From contig OY992537.1 in the NCBI GenBank assembly GCA_963921195.1, positions 620,001-684,000 of the forward strand: a stretch of DNA of 64,000 nt. The letters run 5' to 3'. The first letter of the stretch is position 1. Each line of letters opens with the position of its first letter. Under the pieces are notes generated by a model. That model was not told the origin of the DNA. It ran no database searches and worked only from the letters and a program-made list of their open reading frames with translations. The translations under genes and the position numbers were made by a program. This document shows positions 21,165 to 31,281 of the stretch, in pieces. Origin of the DNA: Pegoplata infirma (Eukaryota; Arthropoda; Insecta; Diptera; Anthomyiidae).

Positions 21165-22120
21165 ATTTACACCAACGAAAACAACTTGTTTTTGAATATT
21201 TTTTGGTTTTTTGGCAATAACTACATGTATTTTCCATACAATTTAAAAGCTGCATTGCCAACTAAAGCTGAACAAAAATTAGAATTTAGGTTGTGGTCTA
21301 TGCCAGAGTCACACAAAAAAAAGACGTGTGTTAAAATATCCAATCGAACTTGGTAACTTTTTTTTTTATATGGAGTTTAATGAATACACACGCGGATTGT
21401 TAAAATTTATATAGATAAAGCGTAAGTTACATAATGCAAACCTTAGGTAAAAAATCCATGGCTTTTTAGAATAACACATGGTCTTTTGCATTTTATGCAA
21501 TATACATTTCATTATTTGTCTATTGTAAAGCAGCACTATATTACCAATAAACTTAGGAATTTTTCACAAAAACAATGTGAAAAGTCTCAAAAAATGTGAC
21601 GACGCCATTAATTATAAAATGGTAGATGTACAAACACAAACATATATGCAAAAACGAACAGCGAAGCAGCAACTAAACAAAATAAATTATTCTAGTGAAA
21701 ACAATATAAAATATATAGAAATAAAAATAATTAAAAAATCATAAACATAATCATGAAAATAATTCCGGTCAATTTGTTATCTATGTAACTAAAATAAATC
21801 ATTGGACGCCCTTGCAGCTAGTGTTTTCTTTGGCACGGATGGAAGCCGTTTTGGTATGGATCAACATATAGTGAGTTTTTATATTATAAAAAATGATTTT
21901 AATAATGTGTTAAATATTATATTATAATAAATAGTATTTTATAATTTAAATAAAAAAACTAATTAAATATACAAAGCGTCTTTCTTTTTATGGAAATCCC
22001 AAAAATCATAGGTATTAATAAGCACTTTTCTTGTCAAAAATGATCATTTATAAATGGTTATTTGAATTAAATAATTTTGGGTAATTTATTTGTATTTTTT
22101 TGCTCAATTTTCCGTTTCCT

Positions 22121-22592
22121 TAAAGCTACGTTCACAATGTCAGAGTCAATCCAATCCATGGCACAGATTGAAATGTTAACCGTGCATAATGTAGAGTGGA
22201 GTTCTGTCACATTGTTGTTGACATATTACTTACATGCTTTGCAATTTTGGGAAAATATCCTTTTAAATTTTGGCCACATAATTCTAAAATTTAAATTTTT
22301 GTATTTTTTATTTTTTGTAACATTTTATTTTTAAATTAACACAATTTTTGTTTTGTTTATTATTTTTTTTATGACATTATTAGAGATGGCACTTTCGCAG
22401 AGGTGTATTTTTTCTCTGTTAACGGTTAACATAGGGTCTGTTAACTCCAGATTGGAACTCCAGAGTAAAATATGTTTGACTCTGGAGTGAATTGAAAAAA
22501 GATAGTCAAATTCAAAAATATGAAAGTGCAAAAGGGAAAGGTATAAAATTTTCCACAGATTGGAGTACTCCAACATTGTGAATGCGGCTTAA
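22121..22592. mobile_element. MITE (GTTCACAATGTCAGAGT family)
   Basis: TAAAGCTACGTTCACAATGT at the left pairs with the complement of ACATTGTGAATGCGGCTTAA at the right. The right part (GAGTACTCCAACATTGTGAA) equals the family at 14117-14273. The two small frames across it are not gene-like. A related fragment is at 59335-59375. Confidence 0.6.
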
Positions 22593-22612
22593 AGGGCAAT
22601 ATTACACTCATA

Positions 22613-23037
22613 GAAATATCTTAGTAGAAAAATTAGTTAACCCATTGTAGATCAAGTTTTACAGAATATTACCGTATTCAACAAAAATTAATGTTGATAT
22701 CGTTGAATAATCAGTAAATTTGAATCAACTATTTACAACGCTTATACAGAATTCAATAGATAAAACCAAAAAAGAAAAAACAACCCTGTTCGTTCAATTT
22801 TGTATTATTAAGTTGGTACACTCATAGAAATATCTTAGTAGAAAAATTAGTAAACCCATTGTAGATCAAGTTTTACAGAATAATGCCATATTCAACAAAA
22901 AATAATGTTGATATCGTTGAATAATCAGTATAGTTGGTTCAATTGTTACAATTGCGTCTACAGAATTCAATAGATAAACCAAAAATGAAAAAACAACCCT
23001 GTTCGTTCGTTTTTTTTTATTACAACGAGTGAACGAG
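22613..23037. repeat. 204-bp tandem repeat, two units
   Basis: TACACTCATAGAAATATCTT begins at 22613 and again at 22817, and the two units agree through CAACCCTGTTCGTTC. The word TACACTCA is inverted as TGAGTGTA at 23756 and 25827, so these may be the left end of the element whose right end is there. Confidence 0.75.
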
Positions 23038-23596
23038 TGAGTTGGTAGCAATGTGTTTGTCTCTTATAAAATTATTTAATGTGTTTGTTTCTTATAAAAT
23101 TATTTAATATTAGAAAAATAAATAAAAATAGGATCTGATCTGTAAATATTTGGTAAGTAATAAAATACATTGATTACTTTATGTATTCATACTATATTAA
23201 AACGTTTTTTGTTTTTTTTTTAGGATTTTGTTTTGGTATCATCAGATAACTAGAGAATGTCTAATGGATGCATATAACATAAATAAACAAAGTGTGTGTG
23301 AAAATCTTCAAATATTGCTGCTTAAAAAGCCGGAAATAAATAAATATTGTGATTTATGCTTAATAAAAGAATATTTACAAATAACAACAAGCTTTTTTTT
23401 AATAATAAAATTTCTTATATTAACAAAAATATGAGTTGAATTTACATAAAATACGAGTTGATTAACAAAAAAACGAGTTGATCAACTTTTACAAAAACTG
23501 ACAACAATTTTTATTGAAATCAACATAAATATTTGTAGGGTCAAAATCAACAATGATTTCTGTTGAATTTACAACGATTTTCTTTGGGAATACAAT

Positions 23597-23743
23597 AGAG
23601 GTATTCAGAGTCTTGCTTGCCAGCCCTGGCACTGGTGGTAAAAGAGCACTTTTCAAAATTACTTTTCAAAATACATGTATTTTTTGAAAGAAGTACTCTT
23701 TTGCTACATTGCCAGGGGTGGCAACAAGACTCTGAATACCTCT
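23597..23743. mobile_element. 147-bp foldback MITE
   Basis: AGAGGTATTCAGAGTCTTG and CAAGACTCTGAATACCTCT are perfect 19-bp inverted ends, and almost the whole element folds into one hairpin. AAT flanks both ends while the sibling unit shows the empty site ACAATGATTT, giving a 3-bp duplication. Confidence 0.9.
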
Positions 23744-24356
23744 AATGATTGTTGGTTGAGTGTAGCAATGCATTGCAATGTGAAATTTGTTTGTCTCTTA
23801 TATAATTATTTTATGTGTTTGTTTCTTATAAAAATATTTAATATTATAAAAATAAATAAAAATAGGATCTGATGATCAGATTCTGATCTGTAAATATTTG
23901 GTAAGTAATAAAATACTTTGGTTACTTTATGTATTCATACTATATTATAATTTTTTTTTTGTTTTTTTTAAGGTTTTTGATTTGGTGTTATTAGAAAACT
24001 GGAGAATGGCTTACGAGTGCATAACATAAATAAACGAAGTGTGTGTGAAAATCTTGTTTAAATATTGCAGCTTAAAAAGCCGGTGATAATTCTAAAAACT
24101 ATTGTGATTTATACTTAATAAAAGAATATTTACAAATAACAACAAGCTTTTTTTTTAATAAAGTTTCTTATATCAACAAAAATATGAGTTGACTTTACAA
24201 AAAATACGAGTTGATTTACAAAAAAACGAGTTGATCAACTTTTACAAAAACTGATAACAATTTTTATTGAAATCAACATAACAACATAGGGTCAAAATCA
24301 ACAATGATTTCTGTTGAATTTACAGCGATTTTCTTTGGGAATACAATGATTTTTGG

Positions 24357-25515
24357 CAAAATCAGATCCCTAAATACACAAAGAGATATACTTACCACAA
24401 ACATCTTCCGTACCTTGCTATATAACACTAACACCCCGTTGAACCAGATAGTTAAAAAAATAAGACGATCCAAAAAAATACCGAAAATACAATCAGCTAT
24501 TTTTAATTCCATACAAAATTGCAGGGAACTTGAAATACCAACACAAACTACCAATAGGTCGAAGCAAAATCCTCCATGGACTTTAGATACTAGGTCTGTA
24601 GATACTTCTCTACACGAAATGTCAAAATCCAACACCGATTCTTCTCAATTTAAAAATATGTTCGCCATGATTAAAGACAATTTACAAGAATACCAATTTA
24701 TTTACACAGACGGGTCCAAAACAAGCAGTTCAACAACATATAGCATAACTACAGATAACAGTATAATACAAGTCTCAAATCTTCCCAACCACAGTTCCAT
24801 ATTCGCAGCAGAAATGATAGCAATTTACGAAGCCCTTTCACTTATTAGGAGAAGAAATGGTAAATTTGCGGTATGCTCAGACTCTCTTTCATCACTAGAA
24901 TCGGTTCTGAATATTTCAAATAATGGGTACTATATTTCCAATATAAGAAATATACTCATTGAAAGATTCCCTAACATAATCTTGATCTGGGTCCCTGGAC
25001 ACAGCAGGATTAAAGGAAATGAGTTCGCGGACTTTGCCGCTAGAAATGCCGAAAAACAACCACTACATTCAACCCAAAACTTTAATCGTAAAGATATAGA
25101 GAGCAAAATAAAAAATCAATTCATCGCCAAGGATTTCAATACTATTTTTAACTTAACTTCAACCTGGTACAGAAATATTAATCAAAGTCATAAAAACATT
25201 TACAACTATTTAACCAACAACCATTCAAACATAAACAGATTAGACTGCATTAAATTTCAGCGCCTTCGACTAGGGCATACCACAGCTACTCATGGATCCT
25301 TGTTTAACCCTAATTATACCCAACCTTGCAACTGCAACATTATACTTCCTACTACACCCTCGCATTTCCTTTGTGACTGTGTTAGTAATAACAACACCAG
25401 ATCGACTTTCTTTTATGACTCCGACCCTTTATACCCATTATCCCATCCATCCATAGAAAACATATCCTTAATCTCGAAATTCCTTAAAAACTCAAATCTT
25501 TATAATAAAATATAA
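24357..25515 (+). pseudogene. LINE ORF2 3' part: RNase H domain and C-terminal zinc motif
   Basis: The reading frame is open from the truncation point to TAA at 25513-25515 (about 385 codons). RNase H catalytic motifs are intact: D in IYTDGSK, E in FAAEMIAI, D in CSDSLSS and H/D in VPGHSRIKGNEFAD. A Cys/His cluster (CNCNI... HFLCDC) follows, as in the C-terminus of I and R1 clade ORF2. Endonuclease and reverse transcriptase are missing, so it cannot move by itself. The ATG at 24304 lies in host flank and is not its true start. The uninterrupted frame suggests a recent insertion. Confidence 0.85.
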
Positions 25516-25702
25516 ACTATGTATATATATGTAAATACATTTATATTATAATATATATTATATCTTTAATATAAATACTAGATATAAGTTATAACATCTA
25601 TTGAGCTGAAGGCCTATGTAGCTATTGCTCATGCTTAATCTTATCTTATAATTTGTAATTATATGATAAATAAATAAATAAATAAATAAATAATAAATAA
25701 AT
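24357..25702 (+). mobile_element. 5'-truncated LINE (I-like, RNase H containing)
   Basis: A non-LTR retrotransposon 3' part with an RNase H reading frame, a short 3' UTR and an AATA-repeat tail (25666-25702). It is flanked by direct repeats of the target of about 120 bp (24237-24356 and 25703-25824). Non-LTR elements with RNase H belong to the I/R1/LOA group; the exact clade cannot be told without the reverse transcriptase. Confidence 0.85.
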
Positions 25703-25832
25703 AACTTTTACAAAAACTGACAACAATTTTTATTGAAATCAACATAAATATTTGTAGGGTCAAAATCAACAATGATTTCTGTTGAATTTACAGCGATTTT
25801 CTTTGGGAATACAATGATTTTTGGTTGAGTGT

Positions 25833-25948
25833 ACCTAAGGATTTTTGCGTATATATTCCTTGTTTTTGTTCATAAACGTTTTCCTAAGGGAATTGAGTAG
25901 TTTGTGCTTTTAACTTGGGTAGTGGTCTGGTACACACTTTCCTTAGGT
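25833..25948. mobile_element. Possible short MITE (ACCTAAGG ends)
   Basis: ACCTAAGGATTT at the left and TTTCCTTAGGT at the right form a short inverted pair around 116 bp. Supported only by the ends. 25949-26256 holds nothing recognisable. Confidence 0.35.
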
Positions 25949-26659
25949 ATTTTATACCCTAATTTTGTTTAAATTCGCCCTTTTTATTTTTTGCGTGTAG
26001 GATAACAAATGGCGTTTAAAAAAGTAGTAAACAAAAACCATATGGTATTGTTTACGAAATTTTATCACAAATCGAAATGAGAGCGAAATGGACGATACCA
26101 GTTTTACAGTGAGAATGCAGATTATTTTTTGTCTCTCTTTGCTTTACGTTTGAACTTTAGTTTGGCATTGCCAGAATTTTCCAATTATCTTTGCTGATGC
26201 CAGAGGGCCAGTTCTGTTTCTGTGATAAATTTATTACTGAAAAAATAATGTCACTGCACCCAAAAAAAAACAATTGTGGAATTATAAAATTTTAGGGTAC
26301 AATTTACCTAAGTTTTTTCGCAGGAATCCAACTTGAAAAGTTTCTTTGCTTATTAGCCGAAACAACTTAGGTAAACTTACAAAATGCAACTAAGCATTAT
26401 TTCAAATTTAGTTTTGTTTATTTAGCCAATATATTTAAATAAATGGTACAGTTTGATTGGTTAAATGACGTATTTTTTTAGGTTGATTTAATAATTTTAT
26501 ATATATCCCCTTCCATACAAAATGCTCAATATTATAAATTTTAATTAGATTTATTTTTAATAATTTTTTTAATAAAAAGGACATTTTTATAATAAAATAT
26601 AAATATTAATAAGCTTAAAATATATACTTTTGATTTAAAGACTTGCCTTCAACATAATC

Positions 26660-29395
26660 GTAAATTTCAGGAAGAACAATTTTCTATAGAAACTTTCTCA
26701 AAGGCAATTTTTCTATATAAAATTTCTAAAAGAGAGATTTTCTATAGAAAATTTCTAATAGACAATCTTTCTATAAAAAATTTCTAAAAGACAGGTTTTC
26801 TATAGAAAATTTCTAACAGGCAATTTTTCTATAGAAAATTTCTCAAAGACAATTCTTCTATAGAAACTGTCTCAAAGACAATTTTTCTATAGAAAATTTC
26901 TCAAAGACAATTTTTTTATAAAAAATTTCTGAGAGACAATTTTTCTACAGAAAATTTCTGAAAGACAATTCTTCTATAGAAAATTTCTTAAAGACAATTT
27001 TTTTATAGAAATTTTCTCAAAGACAATTTTTCTATAGAAAGTTTCTCAAAGACAATTCTTTAATAGAAACTGTCTCAAAGACAATTTTTCTATAGAAAAT
27101 TTCTCAAAGACAATTTTTTTATAGAAAATTTCTGAGAGACAATTTTTCTACAGAAAATTTCTGAAAGACAATTTTTCTATAGAAAATTTCTTAGAGACAA
27201 TTTTTTTATAGAAATTTTCTCAAAGACAATTCTTCTATAGAAAATTTCTGAAAGACAATTTTTCTATAGAAACTTTCTAAACGACAATACTTCTATAGAA
27301 AATTTCTAAAAGATAATTTTTCGATAGAAAATTTCTGGAAGAATATTTTTCTATAGAAAATTTCTGAAAGATAATTTTTTTTATATCAAATTTTTTTATA
27401 GAAAATTTCTCAAATACAATTTTTCTATAGAAAATTTCTCAAAGATAATTCTTTAATAGAAAATTTCTCAAAGACAATTCTTTAATAGAAAATTTTTTAA
27501 AGATAATTTTTCTATAGAAAATTTAACAAATATAATTTTTCCATTGAAAATTTCTGAAAAGCAATTTTTTTATAGAAAATTTCTCAAAGACAATTTTTCT
27601 ATAGAATATTTTTCAAAGACAATTTTTCTACAGAATCTTTTTCAAAGACAATTCTTCTATAGAAAATTTCTGAAAGACAATTTTTCTATAGAAAATTTTT
27701 GGAAGAAAAATTTTCTATATAAAATTTCTCAAAGACAATTTTTCTGTAGAAAATTTCTAAAAGAGAGATTTTTTATAGAAAATTTCTAACAGATAATTTT
27801 TCTATAAAAAATTTCTGAAAGACAGGTTTTCTATAGAAAATTTCTCAAAAACAATTTTCCTATAGAATAGGTCTCAAAGAGAATTTTTCTACAGGAACTT
27901 TTTTAAAGACAATCTTTCTATGGAAACTTTCTCGAACACAATTTTTCTATATAAAATTTTTGAAAGACAGGTTTTCTAAAGAAAATTTTTGAAAGAAAAT
28001 CTTTCAATTTTTCTATAGAAAAGTTCTGGAAGACAACTTTCCATAGAAAAATTCTCAAAGTTAATTATTCTATAGAAAATTTCTCAAAGACAATTTTTCT
28101 ATAGAATTTTCAAATAGAAAAATTTTGAAAGACAATTATTCAATAGAAAATTTCTCAAAGACAATTTTTCTTTAGAAAATTTTTGAGAGAAATTTTTTTT
28201 TTATAGAAAATTTTTGAAAGACAATTTTCCATAGAAAAGTTCTCAAAGACAATTATTCTATAGAAAATTTCTCAAAGACAATTTTTCTATAGAAAATTTC
28301 TGAGAGAAATTTTTCTATAGAAAATTTTTGAAAGACAATTTTCCATAGAAAAATTCTCAAAGACAATTATTCTGTAGAAAATTTCTCAAACACAGTTTTT
28401 CTGAGAGAATATTTTTCTATAGAAAATTTCTCAAAGACAATTCTTCTATAGAAAAATTCTGAAAGACAATTCTTCTATAGAAAATGTCTGACAGAAAATG
28501 TTTCTACAGAAAATTTCTGAAAGTCAATTTTTCTATAGAAATACAATTCTTCTTTAGAAAATTTCTGAAAGACAATTTTTCTATAGAAATTTTCTGAAAG
28601 GCAATACTTCTATAGAAAATTTTTGAAATACAATTTTTCTATAGAAACTTTCCCAAAGACAATTTTTTTACTGAAAATTTCTTAAAGATTATTCTTCAAT
28701 AGAAAATTTCTTGAAGACAATTTTTCTATAAAAACTTTCTGAAAGACAATTTTTCTTTAGAAAATTTTTCAAATACAATTTTTTTATAGAAAATTTCTAA
28801 AAAGGCAATTCTTGTATAGAACATTTTTGAAAGACAATATTTCTATAGAAACTTTTTCAAAGACAATTTTTCTATAGAAAATTACTCTTTAAAAAATTTT
28901 GCAAAAACAATTTTTCTTTAGAAAGCTGTCTTTGTAGATATTTTCTATAGAAAAATTGTAGGAGAAATTTTTTATAGAAAAATTGTCTTTGAGAATTTTT
29001 TTATAAAAAAATTGCTTGTAGTGATATTTTCTATGGAAAAATTGCTTGAAAATTTCTATAGAAAAATTGTCTTTCAAAAAATTTTCTAAAGAAAAATTGT
29101 CTTTCAGAATTTTTTTTTTATAGAAAACTTGTCCTTAGAGTTATTTTCTATAGAAGAATTGACTTTGACAAATTTTCTATAGAAAAAGTGTCTTTGTGAA
29201 ATTTTCTATAGACAAATTTTCCTTGAGTAATTTTTTCTGGGAAATTTTCTAGAGAAAAATTGTCTGAGAAATTTTCTATAGAACAATTGTTTTTGGGAAA
29301 CTTTCTATAGAAAATTGTCTGAGAAATTTTCTATAGAATTGTCTGAGAAATTTTCTATAGAACAATTGTTTTTGAGAAATTTTGAAATGTTTTGT
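26660..29395. repeat. TCTATAGA minisatellite, about 29-30 bp unit, with an inversion
   Basis: Some 90 degenerate units of the form TTTCTATAGAAAATTTCTN followed by AAAGACAA. From 26660 to about 28915 the GACAATTTTTCTATAG orientation is used; from about 28925 to 29395 the units are reverse complemented (CTATAGAAAAATTGTCTTTG). The core TTTTCTATAGAAAA is a palindrome. Open frames in it (e.g. 27544-27789) are repeat translations, not proteins. Confidence 0.93.
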
Positions 29396-29399
29396 GAAA

Positions 29400-29870
29400 A
29401 TTTTTTATAGAAAAATGTTCAGACTCCGTCCATTTTTTCTATAGAAAATTTTTAAGTTTCTGAGACGTTTTTTTTCTATAGAAAAAAGTTTCAAATCCTA
29501 AGATATTTTTTCGATAGAAAAATTGTCAGATTCTTTGACACTTGTTCAAAAATTCTATAATTTTGTGAAATTTTTTCTATAGAAAAATTCTCGAATTCTG
29601 AGACATTTTTTCAATAGAAAAAGTCTTGCATTTTGAGACAATTTTTCTATAAAAGTTTCAAATTCTGAAAAAAAATTTATAGAAAAAATCTCAGATTCTC
29701 AGACAATTTTTCTACAGAACAAAATTTAAATTCTGTAAAAATTTTTCTACAAAAAAGGCTCAGGTTCTGAGACAATTTTTCTATAGAAAAAATCTCAGAT
29801 TCTAAGACAATTTTTCTTTAGAACAATTTTTTAATTCTGAGACAATTTTTCTGTAGAATGTACCAGATTG
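29400..29870. repeat. Second minisatellite block, CAGATTCTGAGACA type
   Basis: About 14 degenerate units combining TCTATAGAAAAA with TCTCAGATTCTGAGACAATT. This is the same unit type as the array at 42085-43362, here abutting the first type inside one element. 29871-30448 is non-coding. Confidence 0.85.
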
Positions 29871-31281
29871 TGAGACCAAGGTCTAGGGTTTTTTAATTGT
29901 TTTTTATATATTAAACTTTTACCTCTGCTGAAACACTTGAGGCATGATTGGGTTCTCTTAAATTTGTTTTGTATCCCGTTCCTTAAAATGTAAACTGTCT
30001 AAAAGTTCCGATTTAAAGTGTGTGGCGGATGCCGCAAATGTTCTGATAAACCACCACCGTCTGGAACTGAAAGTTAATATTTTGTTTAATATACGTTTAG
30101 CAAATATATAAACACATTCGTTTTGCTTACCTTTTTAATTAATGAAAAAAATTACTTCCTCATGTTTTTTATAAAAAATTAAAGACAATGTGTTGTCAAT
30201 ATGTTGCTTACAATGTGGCATTAATTTGTCGACTTTATTGAATTAAATTTATTTATATTTATAAAAAAAAAACTTAGGTAAAAGATTCAAGTTTGTGTAG
30301 GTTAAATTTGATATTGTATACAATGCTATTTTACAAAATAAATGTCACATACAATTTAGTCAAAACTTGAGCAATTTCTTGAACTCAATATAAAAAGAAT
30401 TTACCTAAGTCACATTAGACTGTTTAACACTAGTTATTTTTTTGGGTGTGCCTGTTAGTTTTCAAAAGAGTAAACTGCCATATTTTTTCATTCATACGTT
30501 GTTCACAGAACCAGAATCGACGCCCAGATCTACAAAACGGTCGATGGATTACTTTATAACTTTGGTCTATGCTACACGCAAAAAAAATCTGTGTCGGAGT
30601 GAGCAAAAATCTGGCATAATTTTACCAAAAATATGCTAAAACTACAACCGACGAAGTAGTTTTCGTAATCTACACGCAAAAAAAAACTTGTGTCGGAGTG
30701 AGCAAAAATCTGGCATAATTTTACCAAAAATATGCTAAAACTACAACCGACGAAGTAGTTTTCGTAATTTAGCCAAAACACTTATGTAAAAAATTTTGAA
30801 GAAAATGCTAATGCTATTTAAGTAAAAACTTGGTAAAATATACCAAAAGAGATATGGTGAAATATTCCAAAATTATTAGAAAAGATGACTAAAAATAATG
30901 CTAAAAATTACCACATTTATGCTAAAATAAATTTTCAATAAATTTTTGTAAAAATTTGTATATTTGTTGAATTTAAAATTTTCACAGAATAAATCCATAT
31001 TAATGTAATAAATGTTGTGTAGGATTTAATTTACCACCGACCAACTGACCCTTTTTGTACAATTTTCTCGAGTGACTGCTGCCTACGCTTCTTCTTGAAG
31101 TAAAGGATCCGCTATAGCTTCACGAATTTATTTAAAAGCATCCTGTAAAAATAGAAAATTATTACAAAACATATATTTTTAATTTAAAAAATTGGTAAAC
31201 CCCATTGGTCTCTTGGTAAGGAGGAACACTTACTTTGTCATTCCATTTGTAACTCAAAACAGGTATGGACTCCCTTGGTGT

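Larger units (their letters stand above)
23049..25838. repeat. Tandem copies of a 570-bp unit, each hit by a different insertion
   Basis: Unit 1 (23049-23763) and unit 2 (23784-24356 plus 25703-25838) share TTGTTTGTCTCTTATA, AATAAATAAAAATAGGATCT, AATATTTGGTAAGTAATAAA and the terminal GGTTGAGTGTA. Unit 1 contains the MITE 23597-23743; unit 2 contains the LINE 24357-25702. Confidence 0.8.
26257..30448. mobile_element. TIR element enclosing a minisatellite
   Basis: CACCCAAAAAAA at the left and TTTTTTTGGGTG at the right are inverted; further in, TTACCTAAGTTTTTT (26308) is mirrored by AAAAAACTTAGGTAAA (30267), and AATTTACCTAAGT (30400) by ACTTAGGTAAACTT (26366). Nearly all of the 4.2-kb interior is the array at 26660-29870. 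No gene. A TG on each flank may be the target duplication. Confidence 0.55.

Noticed and set aside
24304..24356. ATG at 24304 as the start of the LINE protein
   Set aside because: This part is host repeat also present at 25750-25824 and in the sister unit; the LINE begins at about 24357.
27544..27789. 81-codon plus-strand frame with repeating FLKDNFSIENF
   Set aside because: It is the translation of the 30-bp minisatellite in one phase; the same happens on the other strand at 28889-29077.
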